64,000 nucleotides of DNA, from contig NZ_WXTX01000005.1 in the NCBI RefSeq assembly GCF_009848685.1, positions 124,001 to 188,000 on the forward strand, written 5' to 3'. The notes below the pieces were generated by a model. The model saw only the letters and a list, made by a program, of their open reading frames with translations, searched no databases and was not told where the DNA came from. The first letter of the stretch is position 1, and every line of letters begins with the position of its first letter. The translations under genes were made by a program, and so were the position numbers. This document shows, piece after piece, positions 16,573-25,330 of this stretch. This DNA comes from Andreprevotia sp. IGB-42 (lineage in GTDB: Bacteria; Pseudomonadota; Gammaproteobacteria; Burkholderiales; Chitinibacteraceae).

Positions 16573-17118
16573 ATGAAACTGCTCGTGACTTTTTGCTGCA
16601 TTGCGCTGCTGGCTGGCTGCGCAACACCGCCGCCCCCGCCCGAGATACCGGCAGTGGTCTGCCCGGAGCCTGAACCGGTGATCGCGCATGACAGTGCCGA
16701 GCGGCACGCGCTCAACGCGCTGCTGACGTTTCAGGCAGGCTTGCGAGCGCTGCCCGTGGCAGAGTTGAACCGGCAGCTGACCGAGCTGGGCCGCCAGGAC
16801 GGCAGCGCGCCGGTACTGCTGCGCCGGGCGATGTTGCTGGCGGCGATCCGTGGCAGCGGCGATCTGGCGCGCGCGCAGGCGTTGCTTGATGGCGCACTGC
16901 AATCCACGCTGGACGAGGAGCAGATGTTCAAGCCGCTGGCCCATGGGTTGAAGCTGGCGTATGGCGATTTGCGCCGCCAGGACGATGCGATGGACAAACT
17001 GGCCACGCAACTGCGCGAGCAGCAACGCCGCAACGAGCAGCTGACCGAGAAACTGGAGGCGCTGAAGACCATCGAACGCTCGCTGTCGGAGCGGCCTGCT
17101 GCGCCGGCCAACAAATGA
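16573..17118 (+). CDS. qseG: QseG-like outer-membrane lipoprotein
   Basis: A 181-residue lipoprotein whose lipobox (LLAGC) places the lipidated cysteine near residue 17, followed by a Pro-rich tether (PPPPPEIP). The mature part is helical, ending in a coiled coil (LREQQRRNEQLTEKLEALKTIERSL). In enterobacteria QseG lies between the kinase and regulator genes and interacts with the kinase; synteny rather than strong sequence identity supports the name. It starts six bases after the glrK stop and its TGA overlaps the glrR ATG (ATGA), so all three are coupled. Confidence 0.75.
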   Translation: MKLLVTFCCIALLAGCATPPPPPEIPAVVCPEPEPVIAHDSAERHALNALLTFQAGLRALPVAELNRQLTELGRQDGSAPVLLRRAMLLAAIRGSGDLARAQALLDGALQSTLDEEQMFKPLAHGLKLAYGDLRRQDDAMDKLATQLREQQRRNEQLTEKLEALKTIERSLSERPAAPANK

Positions 17119-18509
17119 GTACGCAAGCCCATGTGTTGCTGGTGGATGATGACCCGGATCTGTTGCGGCTGCTGACCATAAGGCTGCAGGCCGGCAATTA
17201 CCGCGTGACGGCGGTTGCCAGCATGGAGGCGGCACTGGCGCAGCTGGCTGTGGCCTTGCCGGCGCTGGTGATCACCGATGTCTGCCTGCCCGATGGCGAC
17301 GGGCTGGCGTTGTTCGACGAGATACGCCGCCAGCATGCGGCGTTGCCGGTGATCCTGCTGACCGCGCACGGCAGTATCCCCGATGCGGTGGAGGCCACCA
17401 CGCGTGGCGCGTTTGCATACCTGACCAAACCGTTTGATGGCAGGCAGTTGCTGGAGAAAGTGGCGCATGCGGTGAGCCTGAGCCACGTGGTATCGTCAGC
17501 CGCCGCTACTGCGCCCGGTGATGAAGCGTGGCGTGAAGCGCTGATCAGCCGCAGCGCACAGATGGCCGAATTGCTGGCAGAAGCGCGGCTGGTGGCAAGT
17601 ACGGATGCCAGCATCCTGATCCGCGGTGCCAGCGGTAGTGGCAAGGAACTGCTGGCGCGCGCCATCCATCGTGCCAGCCCGCGCGCCAAGGCACCGTTCA
17701 TTGCGATCAATTGTGGGGCGATTCCGGAGCAATTGCTCGAATCCGAGCTGTTCGGCCACGTGAAGGGGGCATTTACCGGGGCGGTGAGCCACCGCGATGG
17801 CCTGTTCCAGGCGGCCGAAGGCGGCACGCTGTTTCTGGATGAGATTGGCGATATGCCGCTGCCGCTGCAGGTGAAACTGCTGCGTGTGCTGCAGGAGCAT
17901 GCAGTGCGCCCGGTGGGAGCCACGCAGGTGAAGGCGACGGATGTACGCATCCTGTCTGCCACGCACCGCGATCTGGATGTGGCGATGCAGGACGGGCTGT
18001 TCCGCGAAGACCTGTATTACCGGCTGAACGTGGTGACCTTGTCATTGCCGCCACTGGCCGCGCGGCGCGAGGATATTGCCTTGCTGGCCAATCACTTCCT
18101 GCAGAAGCTGGCCAGCAAATACCACAAGCCGCTGAACGGCTTTGCCGCCGATGCGCTGGCTGCGCTGGCCGCTGCACCCTGGCCTGGCAATGTGCGCCAG
18201 TTGTACAACGTGGTGGAACAGGTCAGCGCGCTGGCAACCGCGCCATTGATACCGCTATCGCTGGTGCAGCGCGCGTTGCGGGTGCCGTCGCTGGAGGTGT
18301 TGAGTTACAACGAGGCCAAGAAACGCTTTGAACGCGATTACCTGATCCAGCTGCTGCGCCTGACCGATGGCAATGTGGCAGATGCGGCGCGGCTGGCCGA
18401 GCGCAACCGTACCGAGTTCTATCGCCTGTTGCAGAAATACGCACTGACGCCGAGCCTGTTCCGGGCGGATGCCGAAGTTGTCGCTGAGGCACGACAGAAC
18501 GAAGGCTAG
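17115..18509 (+). CDS. glrR: Sigma-54-dependent response regulator GlrR
   Basis: The 464-residue protein has a receiver domain (residues ~5-118; Asp55 in VITDVCLPDGD is the expected phosphorylation site). A sigma-54-interacting AAA+ domain follows, with Walker A GASGSGKE, the sigma-54 contact loop GAFTGA and Walker B GGTLFLDEIGDM. A Fis-type helix-turn-helix closes the protein (DGNVADAARLAERNRTEFYRLL). In E. coli GlrR activates sigma-54 promoters such as glmY through TGTC-N10-GACA boxes. One such box lies over the 3' end of this gene and another just after it, in front of a sigma-54 promoter. Confidence 0.9.
   Translation: MSTQAHVLLVDDDPDLLRLLTIRLQAGNYRVTAVASMEAALAQLAVALPALVITDVCLPDGDGLALFDEIRRQHAALPVILLTAHGSIPDAVEATTRGAFAYLTKPFDGRQLLEKVAHAVSLSHVVSSAAATAPGDEAWREALISRSAQMAELLAEARLVASTDASILIRGASGSGKELLARAIHRASPRAKAPFIAINCGAIPEQLLESELFGHVKGAFTGAVSHRDGLFQAAEGGTLFLDEIGDMPLPLQVKLLRVLQEHAVRPVGATQVKATDVRILSATHRDLDVAMQDGLFREDLYYRLNVVTLSLPPLAARREDIALLANHFLQKLASKYHKPLNGFAADALAALAAAPWPGNVRQLYNVVEQVSALATAPLIPLSLVQRALRVPSLEVLSYNEAKKRFERDYLIQLLRLTDGNVADAARLAERNRTEFYRLLQKYALTPSLFRADAEVVAEARQNEG
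18479..18496. promoter_or_regulatory. Predicted GlrR binding site 1
   Basis: TGTC, ten bases, GACA (TGTCGCTGAGGCACGACA) matches the E. coli GlrR consensus TGTC-N10-GACA exactly. It overlaps the last codons of glrR and lies about 180 bases upstream of the sigma-54 promoter, a normal enhancer distance. Confidence 0.7.
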
Positions 18510-18555
18510 CAAAATCAAGCGCTTGGGCGGTAATACAGGTGATGGCGTGGAAAGT

Positions 18556-18573
18556 TGTCGCGCTCTGGCGACA
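18556..18573. promoter_or_regulatory. Predicted GlrR binding site 2
   Basis: TGTCGCGCTCTGGCGACA is a second exact TGTC-N10-GACA palindrome, 77 bases after the first and about 85 bases before the -24 element. Paired sites suit the cooperative binding of a hexamerising activator. Confidence 0.75.
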
Positions 18574-18625
18574 GGATAAGCCCGCTAAGCCGGCTGGATA
18601 TGGTGATTTCCCCGGCTCTTGATTC

Positions 18626-18638
18626 TAGTTGTTTGATT
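18626..18638 (-). promoter_or_regulatory. Possible IHF site
   Basis: TAGTTGTTTGATT matches the reverse form of the IHF consensus (YAA-N4-TTGATW) at all but one defined base and sits in an AT-rich tract. It lies between the GlrR boxes and the sigma-54 promoter, where IHF bends DNA in the E. coli glmY system. Confidence 0.5.
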
Positions 18639-18657
18639 TTTATAGATATTTTTTTAC

Positions 18658-18673
18658 TGGCACGGGCCTTGCT
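18658..18673 (+). promoter_or_regulatory. Sigma-54 promoter of the BON-domain gene
   Basis: TGGCACGGGCCTTGCT is a perfect fit to the sigma-54 consensus TGGCACG-N4-TTGCW with GG and GC twelve bases apart. It predicts a transcript start near 18684, about 50 bases before the BON-gene ATG. Confidence 0.9.
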
Positions 18674-18736
18674 GTAGTGGGGATGTAACGCTGCGAGAGT
18701 GTTGCTTTTGAACCGCAAACAGAGAGAGGAACTACC

Positions 18737-19069
18737 ATGCAAAATTCGAAACTGATGGGCGCTTTGCTGGCTACCGTGCTGACGACTGGCGTTGCGATGT
18801 CCTACGCTGCTGACCAGGCAGAGCCGGCCAAGGTGGCTGCCAACGCTACGTCTGGCGATGCAGCGATTGCTGCTTCGGCCAAGGCTGCGCTGCGTGCTGA
18901 TGCGCAACTGGCCACGCTGCCGATTGACGTGACTTCACAAAACGGTGTGCTGGCCGTATCCGGCGAAGTGCCCAGTGCTGCGGAAGGCGAGCGCGTACTG
19001 CAGATACTGGCTTCGGTCGATGGCGTGCGCGAAGTGAAGAACGGCTTGAAGGTGAAAGCTGTCAACTAA
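18737..19069 (+). CDS. Periplasmic BON-domain protein
   Basis: The 110-residue protein has a signal peptide (residues ~1-24, ending SYAAD). It then carries one BON domain: a helix (AIAASAKAALRADAQL), then PIDVTSQNGVLAVSGEVPSAAEGERVLQILASVDGVREVKNGLKV. BON domains bind phospholipid or other ligands in the periplasm, as in OsmY and DolP. A consensus sigma-54 promoter with two GlrR boxes directly upstream predicts that it is a target of the neighbouring GlrK/GlrR system. A strong terminator follows. The start has a GAGG site. Confidence 0.85.
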   Translation: MQNSKLMGALLATVLTTGVAMSYAADQAEPAKVAANATSGDAAIAASAKAALRADAQLATLPIDVTSQNGVLAVSGEVPSAAEGERVLQILASVDGVREVKNGLKVKAVN

Positions 19070-19137
19070 GCAGTGGTGCCGCCTGTGTTGTGCCGGTGCT
19101 GGAAATCCACCGGGCAACGCTGACCAGGTGACAGGAG

Positions 19138-19170
19138 AAGGCCAACTTTGTGCAGTTGGCCTTTTTCTTT
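19138..19170 (+). terminator. Rho-independent terminator after the BON gene
   Basis: AAGGCCAACT and AGTTGGCCTT form a perfect 10-bp stem with a six-base loop, followed by TTTC and further T residues. It closes the short sigma-54-driven transcript. Confidence 0.9.
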
Positions 19171-19290
19171 GTGCCAGCTATGGCCGCCAGGAGAGCAAGC
19201 CAGGAGCCGCTGACAAAAACCCGGTGGAACGATGCTGGCCAAGTGTGGCTGGTGAGGCCCCCAAGCAACGCTATCTGGCGGCGCCAAAAG

Positions 19291-21375
19291 TTACTGCTTT
19301 GCCAGCATCTGCAGATAGGCGTCTTCCAGCTTGCGGGTGAAATGCAGGCTGTCGAACAGCGGCGCATTGCTGCGTGCGGCTGCAATGCGATCTCGCAAGG
19401 CGCTGCGCTGCTGCGGGTGCTGCGCCAGTTGCAAGGCCAGATCGCGATAGCCATCCAGCGTATCTGCTACGAGATCGGGCAAACCCGAGGTATGCAGCAG
19501 GCTACCAGCTACGCGTGCGGCAAAGCCTTGTTGGGCGCAGGTAACGACCGGTAGCCCCATCCAGAGTGCATCGCTGGCGGTGGTATGGGCATTGACCGGC
19601 AGGGTGTCGAGGAACAGATCGGCGCATTGCAGCCGCGCAAGATGGTCGGCATGCGCCAGTTTGGGTGCCGCAATCAGGCGCTCCGCTGCAATGCCGTGCC
19701 CGCTGGCGGCCTGCCGCAGATTGGTCATGGCGGCATCGTTGCTTTGCAATAGCCATAGCACGCTGCCGGGAACCGCTTGCAGCAAGCTGCACCAGATGGC
19801 GAAGATCTCTGGCGTGATCTTGTAGCTGTGATTGAAGCAGCAGAACACCACGGCCTCATCCGGCAGGCCGCATGCAGCGCGGGTTGGCGCAGGTGGGCGC
19901 AACCGTTGGCGGTCATTGGGCTGGTAGCAACCCGGCAGGCGGATCACTTGTTCGCTGTACAGCGCATCTTGCCCTACAGGGATGATGAAATCATCGGCCA
20001 GCAGGTAGTCGATGAAAGGGGCACCCATGGTGCCGGGGTAACCCAGGTAATTGACCTGGATGGGCGCGGGGCGGTGGGCGAGGATGGCGCTGCGGCTATG
20101 CTCGGTATATCCCTTGAGATCGATCAGGATATCAATGCCATGCGCGCGGATTTTTTCTGCCGCTGCCGCATGCGCGTCCGCCTGCAGGTCGACAAAGTGA
20201 TCAAATGCCAGCCTGAGGCGTGCGCGCATCGTATCGCCGGTTTCCGGCCCGTATGAAAACGCGCTGACTTCGAAACGGCTGCGGTCGTGCAGTTCGAAGA
20301 TTTCTGCCATCAACTGGGCGGTGGCATGGTCGTGGAAATCTGCCGACAGGTAGCCGATGCGGATTTTCCGGCTGCTTTGCTGATCAGGGTGCTGACCATT
20401 TGCTGCAGGTGCGGCTGTCTTGATTATGTTGGGCTGGATCGCCGCATAACGGCTATGCGCCCATCGCTCGGCGCAGCGTTTGTGTTCGGCGGGCGTGGTA
20501 TCGGGCAATACCAGTAGCGAGAACGGCGAGATCAGCGTGCGTTCTTCCAGCGGTGCGCTCAGTGCTTGCCGCAACAGTGGAATATGGGCTGCCAGTTCGT
20601 CCCATTGGCAGCGTTGTTGCAGCAAATGCGCCAGTGCCATGCGTGCGGTGGCGTAGCCGGAGTCCAGTTGCAGTGCCTGGCGCAAGCAGTTCAATGCTTC
20701 TTCTGCTTGACCGAGTTGCTGCTGTACGCCCCCCAGGCTGTACCAGATCACCGCTTGATTCAGCCCCAACTGCAGCGCTTGCCGGTAGGCGGTTTCTGCT
20801 TCCTGCAACAGGCCGGCTTCCCAGCAGCTGTTGGCCAGGTTGAAGTGGAAGACTGCCTCCGTGGGCTCGTGCTGTACCGCGAGGCGGCAGCAGGCCAGTG
20901 CCGCTGGCAGGTCTCCGTGTTCCTTGTACAAGCTGCCGAGATTGTTTTGCACCGCGGCAAGTTGCGGTTGCAACGCGAGGATTTGCCGGTACACGCTCAT
21001 CGTCTCTACGTCTTGCCGACCGCTGTGCAGCAAGTTGCCCAGATCCAGCAAGGCGTCGAGCAGATCCGGCTTGAGAGCGAGCGCTTGCCTGTAGGCGGTG
21101 ATGGCCGCATCGGTATGGCCCTGCTGCTGCTCGGCATCTGCCAGCAGCCACGGCAGCAAGGGATGCAGCGGGTTGCTTGCCATGGCACGCTGCGCCAACT
21201 GAACAGCTTGGGCTGGCTGGCCGCATTGCAGTGCAAGCCGGCCCAGCAGGTAATTGGCATCCGGGTGATGGGGTGCTGCAGCGAGGATTTGCCGATAGAT
21301 CGCCTCGGCTGTGGCCAATTGCCCGTTTTGATGATGATGCAGCGCGCGTTGCAGCGGATCGCTGATGGGCATCAT
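19291..21375 (-). CDS. TPR protein with SPINDLY-type O-GlcNAc transferase domain
   Basis: The 694-residue protein starts with about eight TPR repeats (residues ~10-290, for example AIYRQILAAAPHHPDANYLLGRLAL). It ends with a glycosyltransferase family 41 domain: IRIGYLSADFHDHATAQLMAEIF, then DILIDLKGYTEHSRSAILAHRPAP, NYLGYPGTMG and a nucleotide-sugar-binding C-terminal lobe (ANAHTTASDALWMGLPVVT-like). The His in DFHDH is the conserved catalytic-region histidine. Bacterial members glycosylate proteins in the cytoplasm, often flagellins, adhesins or EF-P; the target here is unknown. It is divergent from the RCC1 lipoprotein gene. Two ATGs in tandem are possible starts. Confidence 0.88.
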   Translation of the reverse strand: MMPISDPLQRALHHHQNGQLATAEAIYRQILAAAPHHPDANYLLGRLALQCGQPAQAVQLAQRAMASNPLHPLLPWLLADAEQQQGHTDAAITAYRQALALKPDLLDALLDLGNLLHSGRQDVETMSVYRQILALQPQLAAVQNNLGSLYKEHGDLPAALACCRLAVQHEPTEAVFHFNLANSCWEAGLLQEAETAYRQALQLGLNQAVIWYSLGGVQQQLGQAEEALNCLRQALQLDSGYATARMALAHLLQQRCQWDELAAHIPLLRQALSAPLEERTLISPFSLLVLPDTTPAEHKRCAERWAHSRYAAIQPNIIKTAAPAANGQHPDQQSSRKIRIGYLSADFHDHATAQLMAEIFELHDRSRFEVSAFSYGPETGDTMRARLRLAFDHFVDLQADAHAAAAEKIRAHGIDILIDLKGYTEHSRSAILAHRPAPIQVNYLGYPGTMGAPFIDYLLADDFIIPVGQDALYSEQVIRLPGCYQPNDRQRLRPPAPTRAACGLPDEAVVFCCFNHSYKITPEIFAIWCSLLQAVPGSVLWLLQSNDAAMTNLRQAASGHGIAAERLIAAPKLAHADHLARLQCADLFLDTLPVNAHTTASDALWMGLPVVTCAQQGFAARVAGSLLHTSGLPDLVADTLDGYRDLALQLAQHPQQRSALRDRIAAARSNAPLFDSLHFTRKLEDAYLQMLAKQ

Positions 21376-21739
21376 GGGCGAGGCTGTCTGCAGCTATGAA
21401 AGGCAGAGGGGATTTTGGACGCGTTATTTCCATGCTCTGGATGGGCATTCATGCTCGGCCTGTGCGGATTCATTCGGTGATCCTGATGGAGGTGGTTGCA
21501 TGAAGCCATGAGAAACCTGATGTAAGCGGCAGCGGCCCTTTGAGTGCCTGCTCAACCAGGAGGCTGATGATGCTGTCATTTTTGTTGGATCAGCGCTATC
21601 GTTTTTTCTTGAATGCTGTCGTTGATATTAAGAAATTGATGGTTTTGCTACCATGACGCCTTTCGGTGCCCGGCTATCCGCAAGATATTCCCATGGGAAT
21701 CAACTGCAATCGCGGGCCGGCTAGTGTTGATTTGGCGAG
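21376..21739. other. Divergent intergenic region
   Basis: It lies between the leftward glycosyltransferase gene and the rightward RCC1 lipoprotein gene and must carry both promoters. An AT-rich segment (around 21610-21660) is the best promoter candidate; no clear -35/-10 pair with correct spacing was found. Confidence 0.35.
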
Positions 21740-24199
21740 ATGATCAGGATGACGTGTTTACGGAATGCTTTTGCATTGCTGGCAATGGTGTTGTTCATTG
21801 CTGCGTGTGGCGGTGGTGATAGTGGCGGTAATGGGCCGGCCAGAACCAGCACGGGGCAGACTGCGGCCGGCTTTGTGCCGGGCGCATTTTCGGCCAATGG
21901 CTGGTATTGGGACCCGGAGCAGGCTGGCACCGGATATATGTTCGAGGCACAGGCCGGGAAAGGTTTTCTTGGCGTTTTTTCGTATGACGAGCAGGGTCGG
22001 CCTGTGTGGTACGTGGCAAACGGTACCATCAGCCAGAGCACGGAAGGTTATACCTTCAGCGGTGTATTGCAGAGTTACCGGAATGGTCAGCCGGCCGATT
22101 CCGCGATTTACAGCAGCCCGGTAGCGACGGATGTCGGACCGGTGAGCGTTCTCTTCACGGCTGTGACCGGCCACACTGCGAAAGCGCGGATTACGCTGCC
22201 GGGCGGCAGGGTGGTGAGTGCGGAGCGCTTCCCGATTGTTCCTGGTGGTTTGGCGCAGGCGCCGACAGTGGATAACAACCTGCCGGAAACCGGCTGGTTC
22301 TGGAACCCGAGCCAGGGGGGACGTGGCTGGGCGATTGAAGTGCAGGGCAATACTGTATTCATGGCGATGTTCCACTACAACCCGGATGGATCGCCGACCT
22401 GGAATATCGTGACTGGCGATATGTCCGGTGGGCAGATCACCGCTGATTTTCTGCATTACACGGGAGGCCAGTCGCTGACCGGGGTTTACAAGGCACCACA
22501 GAACCCGACCAGTAGCTATGAATATGCACTCAATTTTGCCAATGCCTGCAGTGGCGGCGCCGCACCGCAGGGGGTGGCCGGTGAGCAGTTGCAGCGCTTC
22601 CTGTTTGGTTTCAAATCGCCGTTATGTGGTCAAGGCGTGACTTACAACCAGCCCATGGCAACACTGCAAAGCCCGGGTGACGGCAAGCTGCCATGGAATG
22701 TGGCCATTGCAACTAGGGTGGATTTGCGGGATGCCACCGGGCAGCTTGTATCGGCTCCCCTCATTTGCACGGCGCTCGACGAGATGATCACGGTAGCGAG
22801 TGATTGCAGCAACATGACTGCAAAACGCCTGGGGGCATTGCGGGTTCGTGTGGAAGGTGTATTGCCGGGTAGCGGCGCCAAGTTGCTTGCCACCTTGCAG
22901 ATACAGGGCACGGTGCCGCGTTCGTGGAGCGGCGTACGCGGCATGGCGGGCGCTACCGGCAATGGAGGATTCAATTTGCTGGCACTGCCTGATGGCGCTA
23001 CCGCTGCATGGGGTAGCAATGAATCCGGCTTGCTGGCGCAGAACAGGAGTTATGCGGGCCTGGCAGCGCTGAACGCCCCGCAACCCGTGCTGAATACTGC
23101 GGGTGATGCCGCATTGCGTGGCGTAGCGCAACTGGGAACAGGGGAAAGCACTGCCTTTGCATTGGCTGAAAGTGGCAGCCTGTGGGCGTGGGGCAGGAAC
23201 AACGGTACGCTGGGACGTGATGATGTGCTGGATAACACCTTTACGCCACGGAGCGTAAGAAATCCGGCCAATGACAATGATCTGGGCGGGGTGGTGCAGG
23301 CCGAAATGGGCGGTGGCAATGCTGTGGCATTGTTGCATGATGGCACCGTGCTGAGCTGGGGAAGCTGGACGGGATCGGGCAGCACCGGTGCCAAAGTGTT
23401 TCCGGTCCAGGTGAAGAACCCGGCTGGTAATGACATCTTGCGCAATATCGTGGCGGTATCTGCCGGCAACACGTTCGCATTGGCGCTCGGTGGCGATGGC
23501 CGGGTGTATGCATGGGGCAGTGATGGCAATGCCGGGCGACTGGGAGCAGGTGCCCGGCTTGGCGTGCCAAGTGCCTTGCCGAATACGGTGAAGAAGGCCG
23601 ATGGTTCCGAACTGGGCAGGATCGTGGCCATTTCGTCTGGCTGGGGCTATTCGCTGGCGCTGGCTGATGATGGCATCGTGTGGGGTTGGGGCGACAATAG
23701 CGTGGGGCAATTGGCACAGGGAAAATATGATGCCAACGGTGTTCCTTATGCGGTGCAGCTCAAGGCGGTGAATGGCCAGGGTACATTGAACGATATTGCC
23801 ATGGTGGCTGCGGGTGGGAGCCATGCATTGGCATTGAGCCGGCAGGGCACGGTATATGCGTGGGGCTCTGCTACCAAAGGACAGTTGGGAGATGGCATAC
23901 GCCGCCCTGCGGGCAATTCCGCAGCCTTTCCACTTGCTGTGGTCAGCGAGGTGGGGAGCGGGCAACTGGCCGATGTGGTTTCTGTTGCCGCAGGATACGG
24001 CCATAGCCTGGCGTTGAAGCGCAATGGGACGGTGCTCGCATGGGGTAACAACCTGGCTGGTGAGCTGGGGCAGGGTGGCGTGAAAAAAATAGACTATCTG
24101 ACGGTGCCCACGCCCGTGATAGGCAGGGACGGGCCGACACAAAGCCTCATTCTGGCACCGCTTTCCGCGTACCCGAATTTGCTCAGGCGCGCGCGATGA
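21740..24199 (+). CDS. RCC1-repeat lipoprotein
   Basis: The 819-residue protein has a lipobox (FIAAC, lipidation at about Cys23) and a Gly-rich tether. Two copies of a ~100-residue beta domain follow (NGWYWDPEQAGTGYMFEAQ and TGWFWNPSQGGRGWAIEVQ, each then P-x-W-Y/N). The C-terminal ~430 residues are RCC1-like repeats (for example VYAWGSDGNAGRLGAG, VWGWGDNSVGQLAQG, VYAWGSATKGQLGDG, VLAWGNNLAGELGQG), which fold as a seven-bladed propeller. It should be outer-membrane anchored and mediate surface or periplasmic binding; the ligand is unknown. A second ATG nine bases on has the better ribosome-site spacing. Confidence 0.85.
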   Translation: MIRMTCLRNAFALLAMVLFIAACGGGDSGGNGPARTSTGQTAAGFVPGAFSANGWYWDPEQAGTGYMFEAQAGKGFLGVFSYDEQGRPVWYVANGTISQSTEGYTFSGVLQSYRNGQPADSAIYSSPVATDVGPVSVLFTAVTGHTAKARITLPGGRVVSAERFPIVPGGLAQAPTVDNNLPETGWFWNPSQGGRGWAIEVQGNTVFMAMFHYNPDGSPTWNIVTGDMSGGQITADFLHYTGGQSLTGVYKAPQNPTSSYEYALNFANACSGGAAPQGVAGEQLQRFLFGFKSPLCGQGVTYNQPMATLQSPGDGKLPWNVAIATRVDLRDATGQLVSAPLICTALDEMITVASDCSNMTAKRLGALRVRVEGVLPGSGAKLLATLQIQGTVPRSWSGVRGMAGATGNGGFNLLALPDGATAAWGSNESGLLAQNRSYAGLAALNAPQPVLNTAGDAALRGVAQLGTGESTAFALAESGSLWAWGRNNGTLGRDDVLDNTFTPRSVRNPANDNDLGGVVQAEMGGGNAVALLHDGTVLSWGSWTGSGSTGAKVFPVQVKNPAGNDILRNIVAVSAGNTFALALGGDGRVYAWGSDGNAGRLGAGARLGVPSALPNTVKKADGSELGRIVAISSGWGYSLALADDGIVWGWGDNSVGQLAQGKYDANGVPYAVQLKAVNGQGTLNDIAMVAAGGSHALALSRQGTVYAWGSATKGQLGDGIRRPAGNSAAFPLAVVSEVGSGQLADVVSVAAGYGHSLALKRNGTVLAWGNNLAGELGQGGVKKIDYLTVPTPVIGRDGPTQSLILAPLSAYPNLLRRAR

Positions 24200-24323
24200 A
24201 GAGGATTGCTCGATGGTTGATTCCGCTGGATAGGACAGGTGCGCTTGTTGCCATTCCATATCCATTGATGATGCTGCGCATAGCCCGTTGATTGGCAGGA
24301 GCCTACGCCCGCAATGATTTGAC

Positions 24324-24347
24324 AAGCCCCGCAATGCGGGGCTTTTT
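24324..24347 (+). terminator. Rho-independent terminator after the RCC1 gene
   Basis: AAGCCCCGC and GCGGGGCTT form a perfect nine-base-pair stem with a short AAT loop followed by a T run. It separates the host lipoprotein gene from the phage block. Confidence 0.92.
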
Positions 24348-24466
24348 CATTGGGTTTGCCAGATGTTACACCCGCGTCGGTCAAGCCCGGGTTTTGCGAT
24401 AGTGCTGTCAGCGCCGCCCGATTCCGGGCCGCACTTTTCCAAGCCGTAATCACCGCAAGGATTGCC

Positions 24467-25306
24467 ATGACAGAAGAAATATCCACCCCCAGTCTTGAAG
24501 AGGCGTTTGACGCCGCCGTAGCCAGTGATGCTGGCGACGACGATGCGCAACTGGCCGCATTTGCCGCCGATGAGGCCGCAATGCCGGCTGGTGCCATGGA
24601 TGCCAGCGATGATCCCGCCTTGCAGGTGGCTGCCGGTGCCGCAGATGCGGTGCTGCAAACCCCGGAGCAGCGCCGGATTGCCGAACTGAAGCATCAGGTG
24701 GATTCGCAGAATGGGCGTGTGGCTGCACTGAACCGGGAGCGGCAGAAGCTGGCGCAACAGCTGCAACGCATTCCGGCCACGCCGGGGGATTTCAGGCTCG
24801 ACACTTCCGCAGTAGCCGAAGTGGCCGAGGTGTTCCCCGGTGTTGCCAGGACGATGACAGCGATGGCGCAGCAGCTGCAGGCTTTGCAGGCGCTGACCCA
24901 CCAGCAGGCGCAGGCACTGCAGGGTGTCGGCCAGATGCACGCGTTGGAGTCGCAGCAGGCCCAGCAGGAGGTCGTCGAGCGCAGCTATGCCGCCCTTGAC
25001 CAGGGCTTGCCGGGCTGGCGCGCCGATGTGGCATCGCCGCAGTTTTCCGGCTGGTTGCAGCAGCAGCCAGCCGGTCTGCGGCAACTGGCTGCCAGCAATG
25101 ACCCGGCCGATGCCGCTTTTCTGGTCACCCAGTTTCGTGGCGTACGTGGCCCGGGCAATCAGCAGGTGCAGCAATTGCGTGCACAACGCCAGCAGGTGTT
25201 GCGCCAATCTGCTGCACCGCGTACCGCACCCGCGCCTTCGCGCCAATCCGATGATTTTGATTCGCTCGATGCCGCCTTCAATTTTCATGTCCAGAACCGG
25301 ACTTGA
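24467..25306 (+). CDS. Putative phage scaffold/head assembly protein
   Basis: A 279-residue, acidic, Gln/Ala-rich protein with a long predicted coiled coil in the middle (RIAELKHQVDSQNGRVAALNR and neighbouring heptads) and no membrane segment. Its composition and position immediately upstream of the major capsid gene are typical of scaffolding proteins. A basic C-terminal region precedes an aromatic end (FNFHVQNRT), as scaffolds often have for coat binding. An AAGG site precedes the ATG. It is the first phage gene after the host terminator, where portal and terminase genes would be expected but are absent. Confidence 0.65.
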   Translation: MTEEISTPSLEEAFDAAVASDAGDDDAQLAAFAADEAAMPAGAMDASDDPALQVAAGAADAVLQTPEQRRIAELKHQVDSQNGRVAALNRERQKLAQQLQRIPATPGDFRLDTSAVAEVAEVFPGVARTMTAMAQQLQALQALTHQQAQALQGVGQMHALESQQAQQEVVERSYAALDQGLPGWRADVASPQFSGWLQQQPAGLRQLAASNDPADAAFLVTQFRGVRGPGNQQVQQLRAQRQQVLRQSAAPRTAPAPSRQSDDFDSLDAAFNFHVQNRT

Positions 25307-25330
25307 ACCGGCACGGGCCAGGAGTAATAA

